64,000 nucleotides of DNA from JAWKSY01 sp041402125 (GCA_041402125.1 JAWKSY010000016.1:45558-109557), one strand, 5' to 3'; positions 1 to 10,000 are shown, counted from the first letter of the stretch. A program made the numbers and translations. The notes: generated by a model not told the origin, from the letters alone.

Positions 1-1274
1 GGATCGAAGTTCGTGTCGAAGATCTCCTCGGCCTCGTCGACCAGCTCGAGGATCGTGTCGAGTTCGAGCGTCTCCGTCCGCAGGACGTAGTAGGGCGGGC
101 GATCCTGGTGCACGAGGCCGAGCCGCGCCGCGTTCGCGCGGAACGAGGTGCCGGGGAGGATCGCGAGCTGGAAGACCTGGATGACGTCGAAGAGGTCCGC
201 GTCCGCGACCCAGTGGAAGCTGCGCCGCACCGAGTCCTCGGTGTCGCCCGGCAGGCCGACGATGAGATCGGTCTTCACGCGGACGCCTTCCTCGCGCAGC
301 GCCCGCACGCCGCGTTCGAAGGCGGGGAGGTTGTTGCGGCGGTCCATCAGCTCCTGCGCGACCGCGTCCGTCGACTGCAGTCCGACCTCGACCTCGACGA
401 AGTTCGCCGCCCCCATGAGGCGCGCGTGCTCGGGCTTCACCCCCTCGGCGCGGAGCTCCGCGTGGAAGTCGAGGCTGCGGTCGGGATTCTCCTCGGCCAG
501 GATCTCGAGGAAGCGCGCGAAGTCACGCCGCTGGTTCAGGGTCGGGTCGAGCAGGTAGACCTCGCGGATCCCGCACTCGCGCGCGTGCCGCAGGCTCTTC
601 CGGATGAGGTCCTCGGAGAGGTAGTAGAGCTTGTCGTAGGACTTCGGGTAGTAGCAGAAGGCGCAGCTGAAGACGCAGCCCCGGATGGTTTCGAGCGCGA
701 GGATCCCGTCCGTGCGCAGGTCGAGCAGCCCCTCGAGATAGGGCGAGGTCACGAGGTCGAGGCTCGGCAGGGGATCGCGGTTCGGCACCGCGGCGGGATC
801 GAGTCCCCGGTACCAGAGCCCGGGCGTGCCCGCGAGATCGGCGCCGGCGGCGCGGCGCGCAAGGAGGTCCGCGAAGGTCTGCTCGCCCTCGCCGAAGGCG
901 GCGAGATCCACCGCCTCGCGCCCGAGGACCCAGGCGTTGTCGCGCGTGATCTCGGGTCCGCCGAGCACGATCACGAGGGCCGGCCGTCGCTCCTTCAGAC
1001 GCTCCGCCACCCAGAGCGTGCGCGCGACGTTCCAGAGGTAGCAGGTGAAGCCCACGACCGCCGGCTCGCGCGCGAGGATCTCCTCGACGAGGGCGCGGTC
1101 CCCGAGCCCGTCCGCCAGCCGCGGCGGGAAGATCCCGATCTCGTGGCTCGCCCCGAGTCCCAGCCGGTGGGCCCGGAGCGCGAGCGCGCCGGCCGCGAGG
1201 GGACCGTTGCCGCTCGAACCCTCGAGGCTGAGCGGCGGGATCGGGAGCTGGACGAGCAGGACGCGGGGCTTCAT
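1..1274 (-). CDS. B12-binding-domain radical SAM protein (3' end outside window)
   Basis: Reading the minus strand from an ATG at 1274 gives an open frame that runs off the left edge, so the C-terminus is missing. The N-terminal part (about residues 1-150) has the Rossmann-like pattern of cobalamin-binding domains (VGFTCYLWNV, VLGGPEIT). A radical SAM core follows with the cluster motif C200-x3-C204-x2-C207 in RGCVFSCAFCYYP, then downstream core motifs (DLIVGLPGDT). The family uses a 4Fe-4S cluster and S-adenosylmethionine for radical chemistry, often methylation or rearrangement; the substrate cannot be told here. It is divergent from the protease gene at 1448 and has no visible partner inside the window. 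Confidence 0.9.
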   Translation of the reverse strand, partial: MKPRVLLVQLPIPPLSLEGSSGNGPLAAGALALRAHRLGLGASHEIGIFPPRLADGLGDRALVEEILAREPAVVGFTCYLWNVARTLWVAERLKERRPALVIVLGGPEITRDNAWVLGREAVDLAAFGEGEQTFADLLARRAAGADLAGTPGLWYRGLDPAAVPNRDPLPSLDLVTSPYLEGLLDLRTDGILALETIRGCVFSCAFCYYPKSYDKLYYLSEDLIRKSLRHARECGIREVYLLDPTLNQRRDFARFLEILAEENPDRSLDFHAELRAEGVKPEHARLMGAANFVEVEVGLQSTDAVAQELMDRRNNLPAFERGVRALREEGVRVKTDLIVGLPGDTEDSVRRSFHWVADADLFDVIQVFQLAILPGTSFRANAARLGLVHQDRPPYYVLRTETLELDTILELVDEAEEIFDTNFD

Positions 1275-1447
1275 CGCGGACGGGCCTCCAGGCGCCCCGA
1301 TGCTAAAGGGCTCCGGCGCGTTCGCAACGCCGCTGGAGAATCCCGAGATCCCCGGGGCCGTTCACGCGTCCCCGGGGGGAGCGTCCCGGATTCCTCGCGT
1401 CTCGCGCGGGTAGGATCGGGAGGACCGCCGACCCCGGAGGATTCGAC

Positions 1448-3175
1448 ATGCCCGTCCGCGCCGCGCTCCTGATCGTCCTCCCGCTCGTGTTCCTCGGCCC
1501 GCTGACCGCGCAGGATCGCCGTGACGTCGAGGACTTCGAGTTCGTGGTGAAGACGGTGGCCGAGGAGGGGGCCGCGATCCGTCGGCACCGCATCGACTGG
1601 AACGGCGTCGCGAAGACGTACCGGACGCGGCTCGAGGGCGTGAAGGACGAGGCGGGGCTGGTCGCGCTCGTGATGGAACTGCTCGCCGAGTGCCGCGACG
1701 GACACACCGGGGTGCTGCGGCACGGGGTCGATCGGGCGAAGTTGCCCTCGAAGTGGGACGGCCTGTGGAGCGCCGGCCTCTGGGTCGTCCAGGAGGGCGG
1801 TCGGTTCCAGCTCGCGGGGCGCGACCAGGAGAAGGGCGCGCGGCCGGGCGCGACCTGGGTCACGGTCGGCGGCTGGCCGGTCCACCTCGCGATGGAGCGC
1901 GAACGCCGGCGCTGCGCCCGGATCCAGGGCCTCTCGTCGTCGCACTCCTTCTTCGCCTCGATCGGCAACCGGGCCGTGCCCATGGGGGAGGCGGAGTCGA
2001 TCGAGCTCGGCTTTCTCGTCGACGGCGAGGTCGAGACCGAACCGGTCCGGCGCTGGGGGCCGACGGGGCGCGGCTTCGACTCGATGTCGGTCGACGGGCC
2101 GGAGGGACTCGCGAGGAAGGACGGCGCGGTCGGCTACGTCCTTTCGGGCGAGGGCGCGGCGCGGATCGGCTACCTGCGCATCACCGGGAGCATGGACGAG
2201 GCCACCGCGAAGGCCTTCCACGCGGCGATGGACGAACTCGGCGCGATCGGCGCGCTGGTCCTCGATTGTCGGGGGATGGGCGGCGGCGGCGACGGACCGG
2301 CCTGGGACGTCGCAGGGCGTTTCTTCGCGAAGCCGGTAGGCAACGGTCGCAACGGTCGGATCGAGCCCACCGGTTCGAAGCCCTTCCTCGGCCCCGTCCT
2401 GATGATCCAGGACGAGCTCGAGGTCTCCTCGGCGGAGACCTTCACCTGGGCCATGAGCGAGACCGGGCGCGCGATCTCGATCGGCCGGCCGACGGGAGGC
2501 TGGAGCATCATCCCGCGCCGCTTCCGCGCGCCCTCGGGACGCTTCGACTTCCGCGTCGGCGTCACCGACCGTCCGACTCCCATCCGCGGCATCCTCACCG
2601 AGGGCACGGGCTGGGCTCCCGATCTCCTGGTGCCGCGCGGACCGGTCCTCACCCGGAACGCCCGCTTCACGCTCGAGCTCGCGACCGGGCTCGCCGCGCT
2701 CGCGCTCGCCGAGGGCGAGGACGCGACCCGGGACCTCGTGCGCCGGCTCGGCGAGGGACGCTTCGACGAGATCCGCCAGAAGCGGAAGCGGGCCCGGTCG
2801 GCGGCCGGCGCGCCGGATCTCGTCCCTCTCGTCGAGGCCCTCGAGGCCGACCTGACCGCGACCCTCGACCTCGAGACGGCGCTCCTCGAGCGCTGCGACC
2901 CGCCGGACGTCCTCGGCGCGCGGGCGCGCCTCGAGGAGATCCGACCGCGGGCGCGCGAGGCCGGGGCGAAGCGCGCCCTGACCGCTCTCGAACGCAAGCT
3001 GAAGGGCCTCGCCGGCGAGGCGCGGGCCCAGGAGGCGCTGCTCGAGGCCCTCGATGCCCGCTTCTCCTGGAGCGAACGCGAGCGGGCGAGCTTCCTGAAG
3101 GCCCACGGCCGGAGCGCTCACGCCGACTTCGCGCGCAAGAACCTCCCCGGAAAGGACGATGCTTCGGGGAGATAG
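1448..3175 (+). CDS. Secreted S41-type (tail-specific/C-terminal-processing) peptidase-like protein
   Basis: 575 residues with a clear Sec signal peptide (MPVRAALLIVLPLVFLGPLTAQ). The N-terminal helical region carries the ECRDGHTGV pattern seen before the catalytic domain of S41 peptidases. The core has LVLDCRGMGGGG and then MIQDELEVSSAETFTWAM, where the Ser in SSAET matches the S41 nucleophile region, and a GRPTGG turn. The last 150 residues are charged and helical and look like an accessory domain. A TAGGAT hexamer lies at 1411-1416, a plausible -10 box. It likely acts in the periplasm on an unknown substrate; the catalytic Lys was not placed with certainty, so an inactive homologue is possible. 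Confidence 0.75.
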   Translation: MPVRAALLIVLPLVFLGPLTAQDRRDVEDFEFVVKTVAEEGAAIRRHRIDWNGVAKTYRTRLEGVKDEAGLVALVMELLAECRDGHTGVLRHGVDRAKLPSKWDGLWSAGLWVVQEGGRFQLAGRDQEKGARPGATWVTVGGWPVHLAMERERRRCARIQGLSSSHSFFASIGNRAVPMGEAESIELGFLVDGEVETEPVRRWGPTGRGFDSMSVDGPEGLARKDGAVGYVLSGEGAARIGYLRITGSMDEATAKAFHAAMDELGAIGALVLDCRGMGGGGDGPAWDVAGRFFAKPVGNGRNGRIEPTGSKPFLGPVLMIQDELEVSSAETFTWAMSETGRAISIGRPTGGWSIIPRRFRAPSGRFDFRVGVTDRPTPIRGILTEGTGWAPDLLVPRGPVLTRNARFTLELATGLAALALAEGEDATRDLVRRLGEGRFDEIRQKRKRARSAAGAPDLVPLVEALEADLTATLDLETALLERCDPPDVLGARARLEEIRPRAREAGAKRALTALERKLKGLAGEARAQEALLEALDARFSWSERERASFLKAHGRSAHADFARKNLPGKDDASGR

Positions 3176-3210
3176 GGCGGAGGTCGGGGCCGACGGGAAG
3201 CCGAAAGGCG

Positions 3211-3239
3211 TTGCGTCGAACCGGCGGGGGACTTAGCTT
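3211..3239 (+). promoter_or_regulatory. Sigma70-like promoter of the metal efflux operon
   Basis: TTGCGT (3211-3216) and TAGCTT (3234-3239) are separated by 17 bases and end 27 bases before the first gene of the operon. Seen in sequence only; the match to consensus is partial (TTG and TAnnnT kept). Confidence 0.45.
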
Positions 3240-3266
3240 CGCGGGAGTCCGACGGAGATCGAAGGG

Positions 3267-3773
3267 GTGATGATGGGCGCGAGAGCCGAGGGAACGAGGA
3301 GGACGGCCGCGGCGCTGGCGCTGCTCGTCCTGCCGTTGCTCGTGCTCGTGCCGGTGCTCGCCGGGACGACCTGCATCCACTCCCACGACGGCCACCTGCA
3401 CGCCCACCGGGCCGCCCTTCCGGTGCCCGGAGGTCGAGCGACCTTCCCCTCCGAGGCACGTCCGGAGAAGCGGGAGCCCTGCGGCCACGCGGGTTGCCGG
3501 CACGGCGAGACGCCGACGCCCGAGATCGCGAACGGTGAGGCTCCGCACGACGGAGGGCTGCTGATCGTCCTCCCGGAGCTCGAGCTCGCCCGACCCGACG
3601 CGCCCTCGACCTCCCTGCGCCTTCCGCCGCCTCCGGCGCTCCCGGTCGCCTCCGCCGCCATCGTCGCACGTCTCGCTGCGAACGACGCGGCGCCAAGGAT
3701 CGACGCTCCCCGCGCGCCGCCCCCTCCCGGCGGGCGCGAACTCCTCCGGGCGTACGTCTCCTTCCTCATCTGA
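3267..3773 (+). CDS. Small secreted/anchored His-rich protein heading the metal efflux operon
   Basis: 168 residues. A hydrophobic N-terminal segment (residues 14-33) is followed by the metal-ligand-rich stretch TCIHSHDGHLHAHRAA and later CGHAGCRHGE, so His and Cys are concentrated just outside the membrane. The C-terminal half is Pro/Ala-rich and ends in a short hydrophobic tail. No family is recognised. Position as first gene ahead of czcCBA suggests a periplasmic metal-binding or metal-sensing accessory protein (inference). ATGs at 3267 and 3270 are both possible starts. Confidence 0.65.
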   Translation: MMMGARAEGTRRTAAALALLVLPLLVLVPVLAGTTCIHSHDGHLHAHRAALPVPGGRATFPSEARPEKREPCGHAGCRHGETPTPEIANGEAPHDGGLLIVLPELELARPDAPSTSLRLPPPPALPVASAAIVARLAANDAAPRIDAPRAPPPPGGRELLRAYVSFLI

Positions 3774-3781
3774 CCCTCCCG

Positions 3782-3828
3782 GTCCGCTCCGATGCGGACG
3801 GTGACCCCTCGCCGGCGCGAGGCTCACC
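3782..3828. other. Two adjacent hairpins between the leader gene and czcC
   Basis: GTCCGC/GCGGAC (3782-3787 with 3794-3799) is followed directly by a second hairpin (3800-3828) closed by GGTGA/TCACC with an inner CTCG/CGAG stem. No T-run follows, so it may be a processing or attenuation element rather than a terminator, letting the leader gene be expressed more than the pump. This role is inference. Confidence 0.35.
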
Positions 3829-3867
3829 GTTCCCGTACGTCGTTCGCGTCACCGAGAGGAGAATCCC

Positions 3868-5235
3868 GTGGTCCCACGTCGAGCCGCGCTCGTCGCGCTG
3901 CTGTCGGCCCTGACGGCCTGTGTCCAGTACGAAGCCCGCCCCCTCGATCCCGACGCCGAGCGCGCCGCGATCGCGGGACGGATGCGCCCCGCCGAGCTTC
4001 CGGCGCTGCCTCCCTCCGGGGATCCGGAGACTTTCCCGCTCGCCTCCACCGTGGACGCGACGGACGGGCTCGGCCTCGACGAGGCGAACGCCCTCGCCCT
4101 GACCCACGCTCCCGCGCTCGTCGCGGCGCGGAGCGAGCTGCGTCTGCGGGGCGCGGAACTCCTGCGCGCCGGCCTCCTCGAGAACCCGGAGCTCTTCCTC
4201 GGGCCGCGGATCGACACCTCGGGCGGAGGTCTGATCTTCCCGGCCTCGCTCCGCCTCGCGATCCCCCTCGGCGGCCGGCTCGACGCGGAGGAGGATCGAG
4301 CCGAGGCCGAGATCGAGGCCGCGCGACGGAAGCTCCTCGTCGCCGAGGCCGAGGTGCTCATCGACGTGCGCCGGCGATACATCGCACTCGCCTCCCTCGC
4401 GCGCCGCCGGGAGATCCTCTCCCGCACCGTGGCCGCGACGGAGTACGCGCTCGAGAAGACGCGACAGCTCGCCGCCGCGGGCGAGGTCGACCAGGTCGCC
4501 CTCGGGCTCGCGATCATGCACCGCGACGACGCCGAGCACGAGCTCCACGAGCTGGACGTCGAGGCGACCGAGGCGCGCGTCGCCCTGATGACCGAGATCG
4601 GGCTCATTCCCGACGCCACGGTCGCGATCATCGCGGATCGCGCGATCCTCGCCGAACGCGACCTGCCCGCGGCCGAGAACGCGCGACTCGTCCGGCACCC
4701 CCGTTTGCGCGCGCTCGAGAGCGCGTACCTCGCCCGCGAGCACGGTCTCGAGGTCGAGATCGCGGAGCAGTACCCGCGCCTCGCGATCGGCCCGGAGTTC
4801 GAATCGGACGACGGCGCCACGAGCGTCGGACTCGGTGTCTCGCTGGAGCTCCCGATCTTCGACGGGAACGCCGGTGGGATCGCGGTGGCCCGCGAGAGGC
4901 GCGAGGCGGCCCGGGCCGCCTGGGGGCACGCCATGACGGAACTCGCGCGGGCGGCGGAGCTCGCCCGCGTCCATCACGCGCACGCGCGATCGGACCTCGT
5001 CGAGTTGCGTGAGAGCGCGCTCCCGGCGGCGGAGGCCACGGAACGGGCGCTCGATCAGCGGCTCGAACGCGGCGAGGCCTCGCTCGTCGAGCTGCTGGCG
5101 GCGCAGGACGCGATCGCGCGGACGCGGCTCCGCGAGGTGCGACTGGAACAGGCCGCGGCCCTGCAGTGGCTGGAGGCGATGTGGAACGGTGGACGGCTGC
5201 TCGTGGACGACGCACCGTCGGAGGAGGCACGATGA
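3868..5235 (+). CDS. czcC: Outer-membrane efflux protein (TolC/CzcC family) of an RND metal pump
   Basis: 455 residues, GTG start with GAGAGGAGAA at proper distance. An N-terminal lipoprotein signal (lipobox LTAC, residue 18) tethers it to the outer membrane. The body shows the two-fold helical repeat of outer membrane factors: LDEANALALTHAPALVAARSE near residue 75, long Ala/Glu-rich coiled coils, and a second repeat (GLGVSLELPIFDGNAGG) near residue 320. It would form the outer-membrane exit duct for CzcA/CzcB. Its stop codon overlaps the ATG of the next gene (ATGA), so translation is probably coupled. Confidence 0.9.
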   Translation: MVPRRAALVALLSALTACVQYEARPLDPDAERAAIAGRMRPAELPALPPSGDPETFPLASTVDATDGLGLDEANALALTHAPALVAARSELRLRGAELLRAGLLENPELFLGPRIDTSGGGLIFPASLRLAIPLGGRLDAEEDRAEAEIEAARRKLLVAEAEVLIDVRRRYIALASLARRREILSRTVAATEYALEKTRQLAAAGEVDQVALGLAIMHRDDAEHELHELDVEATEARVALMTEIGLIPDATVAIIADRAILAERDLPAAENARLVRHPRLRALESAYLAREHGLEVEIAEQYPRLAIGPEFESDDGATSVGLGVSLELPIFDGNAGGIAVARERREAARAAWGHAMTELARAAELARVHHAHARSDLVELRESALPAAEATERALDQRLERGEASLVELLAAQDAIARTRLREVRLEQAAALQWLEAMWNGGRLLVDDAPSEEAR

Positions 5236-6764
5236 TGAAGACCACGTCACGGATCCTCGCCCTCGTCGCGGGGCTGGCGCTGTTCGCCTGCGGCGGCCCG
5301 TCCGCCGACGACCACGCGGATCACGACCACGATCATGATCACGATCACGCGGAGGCGCCGACGAACCGGATCGACCTGGGGGCGCAGACCGAGCGAAACC
5401 TCGGGATCACCTGGGCCGAGGCACGCAGCGGCCGCCTGGAGGTGGTGCTCTCCGTGCCGGGCGAGATCACGCCGCGTCCGGGGCACGAGTGGACGATCGC
5501 GGCGCCGCTCGGCGGCATCGTGACCGAGATCGCGGAACTCTGGTCCGAGGTCGAGAGGGGGCAGTTCGTCGCCACGCTCGCGGGACCCGATCTCGCCCAG
5601 GCGCAGGAGGATCTCGACGCGGCGCGGGGCCGCGCCGATGCCGCCCGGCTCGAACTCGCCCGCGTGCGCGCGGGGGTCGAGCCGCTCCGCGATCTCGCGA
5701 CGGCGCTCGCGGAGGCTCTGCGCGCCACCGAGGCCGCCCGCCCGGCCCTCGAGACCGCGGTCGGCGCGGCCGAGGCCCTCGCCCGGGCGTCGCGTTCGCG
5801 ACTGGAGGACGTCACGCGCTTGCGCGCGACCGACGCCGTCTCCGAGGCCACGCTTCTCGCGGCGCGGCGCGAGGCCCTCGAGGCCGACGAGGCCGCGCTG
5901 CACGCCGCGAACGCGCTCCGGGACGTCCGGGTGGAGATCGCGCGCAAGGGCCACGAGCTCAGCGAGGCGCGCATCGACATCGACGAGCGCGAGGGTCGGC
6001 TCGCGGCGCTCGAGGCCCGCCTCGCCGCGGCGGAGAGCGCCTTCGCGACGCGGCTCGGCGCGCTCGCGGCCGCGTCCGGCACGACGGCGGAAGAGCTCGG
6101 GGCTCTCGTCGACGGGCGCCCGCTCTGGTCGCGGATGCGCGAGCTTCCGCTGCGGGCGCCGGCCGGCGGCGTCGTCGCCGAGCGACGGATCTCCCGCGGC
6201 AGCCACTGCGATCGCGACGAGGTCCTGCTGGTGATCCTCGACCCCGAGACGCTCGGCTTCCGGGCGCTGCTGCCCGAGGCCGACGCCGCGCGACTGCCGA
6301 CCGACCTCGCTCTTCGCGTCGCGGTCCCGGGCGTCGCGGAGCCCGTCGACGCCGAAGACGTGCGCGTGCGCCCCGTCGCGGATTCGCGCTCGCGGAGCCT
6401 CGTCCTCGAGGCGCGCCTTCCCAACCCCGATCACCGCCTCCGCCCGGGGCTCTCCGCCCGCGGGCTCGTGCGGCTCGACCGGAGCGAGACCGAGGAGATC
6501 CTCGTTCCCGCGGCCTGCGTGGTGCGGGACGGGCTCGAGTTCCTCGTCTTCCGGCGCGACCCCGCCGATGCCGATCGCGTCATCCGGACGCCGGTCACGA
6601 TGGGACGTCGGTCGGGCGACCTCGTCGAGATCATCGCCGGCGTCGGCGAGGGCGACGAGCTCGTCGAGAACGGCGTGAACCAGCTCCGGGACACCGGTCT
6701 CGGCAAGGCCTCCGTCGCCGGTCACTTCCATGCGGACGGCACCTTCCACGCGGGGGATCACTGA
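5232..6764 (+). CDS. czcB: Periplasmic adaptor (membrane fusion protein, CzcB-like) with His-rich N-terminus
   Basis: About 511 residues from the ATG at 5232 that overlaps the czcC stop; an in-frame start further upstream would lie inside czcC. The N-terminus is a lipoprotein signal (lipobox LFAC) followed by an alternating His/Asp tract (DDHADHDHDHDHDH), a likely metal-capture tail. Then come the barrel-sandwich half (GGIVTEIAELWSEVERGQ), a very long alpha-hairpin (about residues 110-295) matched to a long outer-membrane partner, the return half (LRAPAGGVVAERRISRG), a beta-barrel and a membrane-proximal domain (VVRDGLEFLVFRRD). It bridges CzcA and CzcC in the periplasm and may deliver metal to the pump. 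Confidence 0.9.
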   Translation: MMKTTSRILALVAGLALFACGGPSADDHADHDHDHDHDHAEAPTNRIDLGAQTERNLGITWAEARSGRLEVVLSVPGEITPRPGHEWTIAAPLGGIVTEIAELWSEVERGQFVATLAGPDLAQAQEDLDAARGRADAARLELARVRAGVEPLRDLATALAEALRATEAARPALETAVGAAEALARASRSRLEDVTRLRATDAVSEATLLAARREALEADEAALHAANALRDVRVEIARKGHELSEARIDIDEREGRLAALEARLAAAESAFATRLGALAAASGTTAEELGALVDGRPLWSRMRELPLRAPAGGVVAERRISRGSHCDRDEVLLVILDPETLGFRALLPEADAARLPTDLALRVAVPGVAEPVDAEDVRVRPVADSRSRSLVLEARLPNPDHRLRPGLSARGLVRLDRSETEEILVPAACVVRDGLEFLVFRRDPADADRVIRTPVTMGRRSGDLVEIIAGVGEGDELVENGVNQLRDTGLGKASVAGHFHADGTFHAGDH

Positions 6765-9700
6765 TGCTGAACCGGCTCATCCGCTGGTCCCTCGACAACC
6801 GCTGGCTCGTTCTCACGCTGGCGGCCGGCCTCGTCGTCGCCGGGGGGCTCGTGCTGACGGTGATGCCGCTCGACGTCTTCCCCGAGCTGCGCGCGCCCAC
6901 CGTGACCGTCATGACCGAGGCTCCGGGCTACGCCGCCGAGGAGGTCGAGACGGCGGTGAGCTTCCCGATCGAGACCGCACTCAACGGTCTCCCCGGGATC
7001 CGCCGGGTGCGGTCGAGCTCGACCAACGGTCTCTCGATCGTCTGGGCCGAGTTCGACTTCGACGCCGACGTCTACCGGTCGCGTCAGCTCATCGCCGAGC
7101 GACTCGCTCAGGTCCGCGAGGTCCTGCCCGAGAACATCCACCCGCCCGAGATGACGCCGGTCGCCAGCGTCACCGGTGAGGTGATGCTGCTCGCGCTCTC
7201 GGCCCGCCCGGGGAGCGACGTCTCGCCGCTCGATCTCCGACGTACGGCGGAGTTCGACCTGCGGACGCGTCTGCTCGCCGTTCCCGGGATCGCCCAGGTC
7301 ACCGCCATCGGCGGCGAGCTTCCCGAGTACCAGGTCGAGGTGCGCCCCGAGGATCTCCAGCGTCTCGGGCTGACGCTCGCCGACGTCGAGCATGCCGTGG
7401 CCGATGCGCACGCCCCGGTCGGCGGCGGCTACCTCGCCGACGTCGACGGACGCGAGCTCCCGATCAAGCCGCTCACCCGCGCCCAGAACGAGCGCGACCT
7501 CGCCGCCACGCCGGTGGGGGAGTGGCGCGGGACCCCCGTCACCCTCGATCGGGTCGCCGACGTCCGCGTCGGCGGCGCCCCGCGGCGCGGGACCGGATCG
7601 TCGGGCGGGGAGGATGCCGTCGTCCTCTCGATCCAGAAGAACCCCGACGTCAACACGCTCCGGCTCACCGCCGCGCTCGACGCCGCGATCGCGGACTTCG
7701 AGCGCACCATGCCCGAAGGGATGCTCCTCGACCGCGAGGTCTTCCGGCAGGCGGACTTCATCCGCATCGCGATCGAGAACGTGACCGATGCGCTCCGCGA
7801 CGGCACGATCTTCGTCGCGCTGATCCTCTTCCTCTTCCTGCTGAACTTCCGGACGACCTTCATCACGCTGACCGCGCTCCCGCTCTCGATCGGGATCGCG
7901 CTCATCGTCCTCTACCTGACCGGCGCCACGATCAACGTCATGACGCTGGGCGGCATCGCGGTGGCGGTGGGATCGCTCGTCGACGACGCGATCGTCGACG
8001 TCGAGAACGTCTTCCGGCGGCTGCGCGAGAACGCCGCCCTTCCCGCCGATCGAAGGCGCAACGCGCTTCGCGTCGTCTACGAGGCGAGCGTCGAGGTGCG
8101 CTCCTCGATCTTCCTCGCGACTCTCGTCATCGTCCTCGTCTTCGTCCCGCTCTTCTTCCTCTCCGGCGTCGAGGGCCGGTTCTTTCGCCCGCTCGGCGCC
8201 GCCTACGTCATCAGTCTCGGCGCGTCGCTGCTCGTCGCCATGACGGTCACGCCGGTCCTCTGCTGGCTCCTCCTCGGGCGCTCGCGGATCACCGCGCGCG
8301 GCGAGGGACCGGTCGTCCGCGCGCTCACCGGTCTCTACGAGCGGAGCCTGCGCCTGGTGCTCCGCGCCCGCGCTCTCGTCCTCGGGCTCGCCGGTCTCCT
8401 GCTCGTCGGGACCTTCTGGCTCGCGACGACCTTCGGCTCGTCCTTCCTGCCCGAGTTCAACGAGGGCAGCATGACCGTCTTCCTCAACCTCCCGCCGGGA
8501 ACCTCGCTCGAGGAGTCCTCGCGCGTGGCGCGGCAGGTCGAGCGCCAGGTCCTCGAGATTCCGGGCGTCGCGGCGGTGACGCGGCGCACCGGGCGGGCCG
8601 AGCGAGACGAGCACGCCGAGCCGGTCAGCGCGAGCGACCTCGACGTCCGCCTGGCGGCCGACGCCGACGCGGTGGAGGTGCGCCGTCGACTCGTCGCCCT
8701 CTTCAAGCAGACTCCGGGCGTGACCACCCAGATCGGCGGTCCGATCTCGCACCGGCTCTCGCACATCCTCTCGGGGACGCCGGCGGCGATCGCGATCAAG
8801 GTCTTCGGCGACGATCTCGACGTCCTGCGCGGGATCGCCCATGACGTCGAGGAGGCGATCCGGGACCTGCCCGGCGTGCAGGACCTCGTCGCCAATCGCG
8901 AGGTCATGATCGACGTCCTGCCGGTCGACTTCGATCGCGACGCGCTAGCGGCGGTCGGCCTCACCGCCGGCGAGGCCGCGCGCCAGCTCGAGACGGCCTT
9001 CCGCGGTCGGACCCTCGGCGTCGTCAACGACGGCGGCGCGCGCTTCGACATCGTCGTCCGTCTCGCCACCGAGTCGCGCGGCTCCATCGACGACGTTCGC
9101 GAGTTCGTGCTGCGGTCACCCTCCGGGGCTCTCGTCCGCGTGGACTCGGTGGCCACGGTGCACGAGGAGCGCGCCTCGAACCTCATCACCCGCGAGAACG
9201 TGAAGCGGAAGGCGGTGATCTCCTGCAACGTGGCCGAAGGTGCGAACCTCGGCGATCTCGTTCACGCGATCGAGGCCCGCGTCGATCCGATCATCGCCGC
9301 TCACCCCGGCGTCTTCGTCGAGTACGGCGGTCAGTTCGAGGCGCAGGCCGAGGCGAGCCGCCGGATCCTCTGGGCCTCCCTCGGCGTCCTGGTCGTCATC
9401 TGCGTCATCCTCCTCGCGCACTTCCGCTCCGCCCGTCCCGTCCTCCTGATCCTCCTGAACCTGCCCCTGGCTCTCGTCGGCGGCGTCGTCGCGCTCTTCG
9501 TGGCCGACTCGCCCGATCTCCTCGGCAACATCCGGGCGCTCCTCGGATCGGGCACCTACGTGGCGCCCGTGGTCTCGATCGCGGCCGTCGTCGGCTTCAT
9601 CGGCCTCGCCGGCGTCGCGAGCCGGAACGGGCTCCTGCTCATCAGTCACTACCACGACCTGCTCGAGAAGGAGGGTCTCGAGCGCCGCGAGGCCGTCCTG

Positions 9701-10000
9701 CGGGCGTCGCGGGAGAGGCTCGTCGCCATCCTCATGACCGCGCTCAGTTCCGCGCTCGCCCTCATCCCCCTCGTGATGCGCAAGGGCGAGACGGGCAGCG
9801 AGCTCCAGTACCCGCTCGCGGTCGTCATCCTCGGCGGCCTCATCAGCAGCACCTTCCTCAACCTCGCCGTCATCCCGATCGGGCTCGACCTCTTCGGCGC
9901 GAGGCGTGCGAGCAGCTCGGCCGACGGAGACGTCCTCGGGCCGGATCGCGCGCGCGACGACGACGACCTTCGAGACCCGGAGAACTCCCATGATTCCTGA
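6764..10000 (+). CDS. czcA: RND-family heavy-metal efflux permease (CzcA/CusA-like)
   Basis: 1078 residues, start ATG sharing one base with the czcB stop (TGATG). The usual RND layout is visible: TM1 (LVLTLAAGLVVAGGLVLTV), large periplasmic loop, TM2-6, a second periplasmic loop starting near SSFLPEFNEGSMTVFLNLPPGTS, and TM8-12. TM4 carries GSLVDDAIVDVENV, the acidic proton-relay motif of the heavy-metal branch. The Met cluster typical of CusA was not seen in the second loop, so copper is not favoured, but the metal cannot be fixed from sequence. The stop lies 11 bases inside the next gene. Confidence 0.9.
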   Translation: MLNRLIRWSLDNRWLVLTLAAGLVVAGGLVLTVMPLDVFPELRAPTVTVMTEAPGYAAEEVETAVSFPIETALNGLPGIRRVRSSSTNGLSIVWAEFDFDADVYRSRQLIAERLAQVREVLPENIHPPEMTPVASVTGEVMLLALSARPGSDVSPLDLRRTAEFDLRTRLLAVPGIAQVTAIGGELPEYQVEVRPEDLQRLGLTLADVEHAVADAHAPVGGGYLADVDGRELPIKPLTRAQNERDLAATPVGEWRGTPVTLDRVADVRVGGAPRRGTGSSGGEDAVVLSIQKNPDVNTLRLTAALDAAIADFERTMPEGMLLDREVFRQADFIRIAIENVTDALRDGTIFVALILFLFLLNFRTTFITLTALPLSIGIALIVLYLTGATINVMTLGGIAVAVGSLVDDAIVDVENVFRRLRENAALPADRRRNALRVVYEASVEVRSSIFLATLVIVLVFVPLFFLSGVEGRFFRPLGAAYVISLGASLLVAMTVTPVLCWLLLGRSRITARGEGPVVRALTGLYERSLRLVLRARALVLGLAGLLLVGTFWLATTFGSSFLPEFNEGSMTVFLNLPPGTSLEESSRVARQVERQVLEIPGVAAVTRRTGRAERDEHAEPVSASDLDVRLAADADAVEVRRRLVALFKQTPGVTTQIGGPISHRLSHILSGTPAAIAIKVFGDDLDVLRGIAHDVEEAIRDLPGVQDLVANREVMIDVLPVDFDRDALAAVGLTAGEAARQLETAFRGRTLGVVNDGGARFDIVVRLATESRGSIDDVREFVLRSPSGALVRVDSVATVHEERASNLITRENVKRKAVISCNVAEGANLGDLVHAIEARVDPIIAAHPGVFVEYGGQFEAQAEASRRILWASLGVLVVICVILLAHFRSARPVLLILLNLPLALVGGVVALFVADSPDLLGNIRALLGSGTYVAPVVSIAAVVGFIGLAGVASRNGLLLISHYHDLLEKEGLERREAVLRASRERLVAILMTALSSALALIPLVMRKGETGSELQYPLAVVILGGLISSTFLNLAVIPIGLDLFGARRASSSADGDVLGPDRARDDDDLRDPENSHDS

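Noticed and set aside
1271..3121. 616-codon open frame on the minus strand
   Set aside because: Arg/Glu-rich shadow of the protease gene; it runs antisense to a gene with a signal peptide and a recognisable family core.
5320..5356. Short tandem repeat of gatcac/gaccac units
   Set aside because: It encodes the His/Asp tract of CzcB in frame, so it is a coding metal-binding tail, not a separate repeat element.
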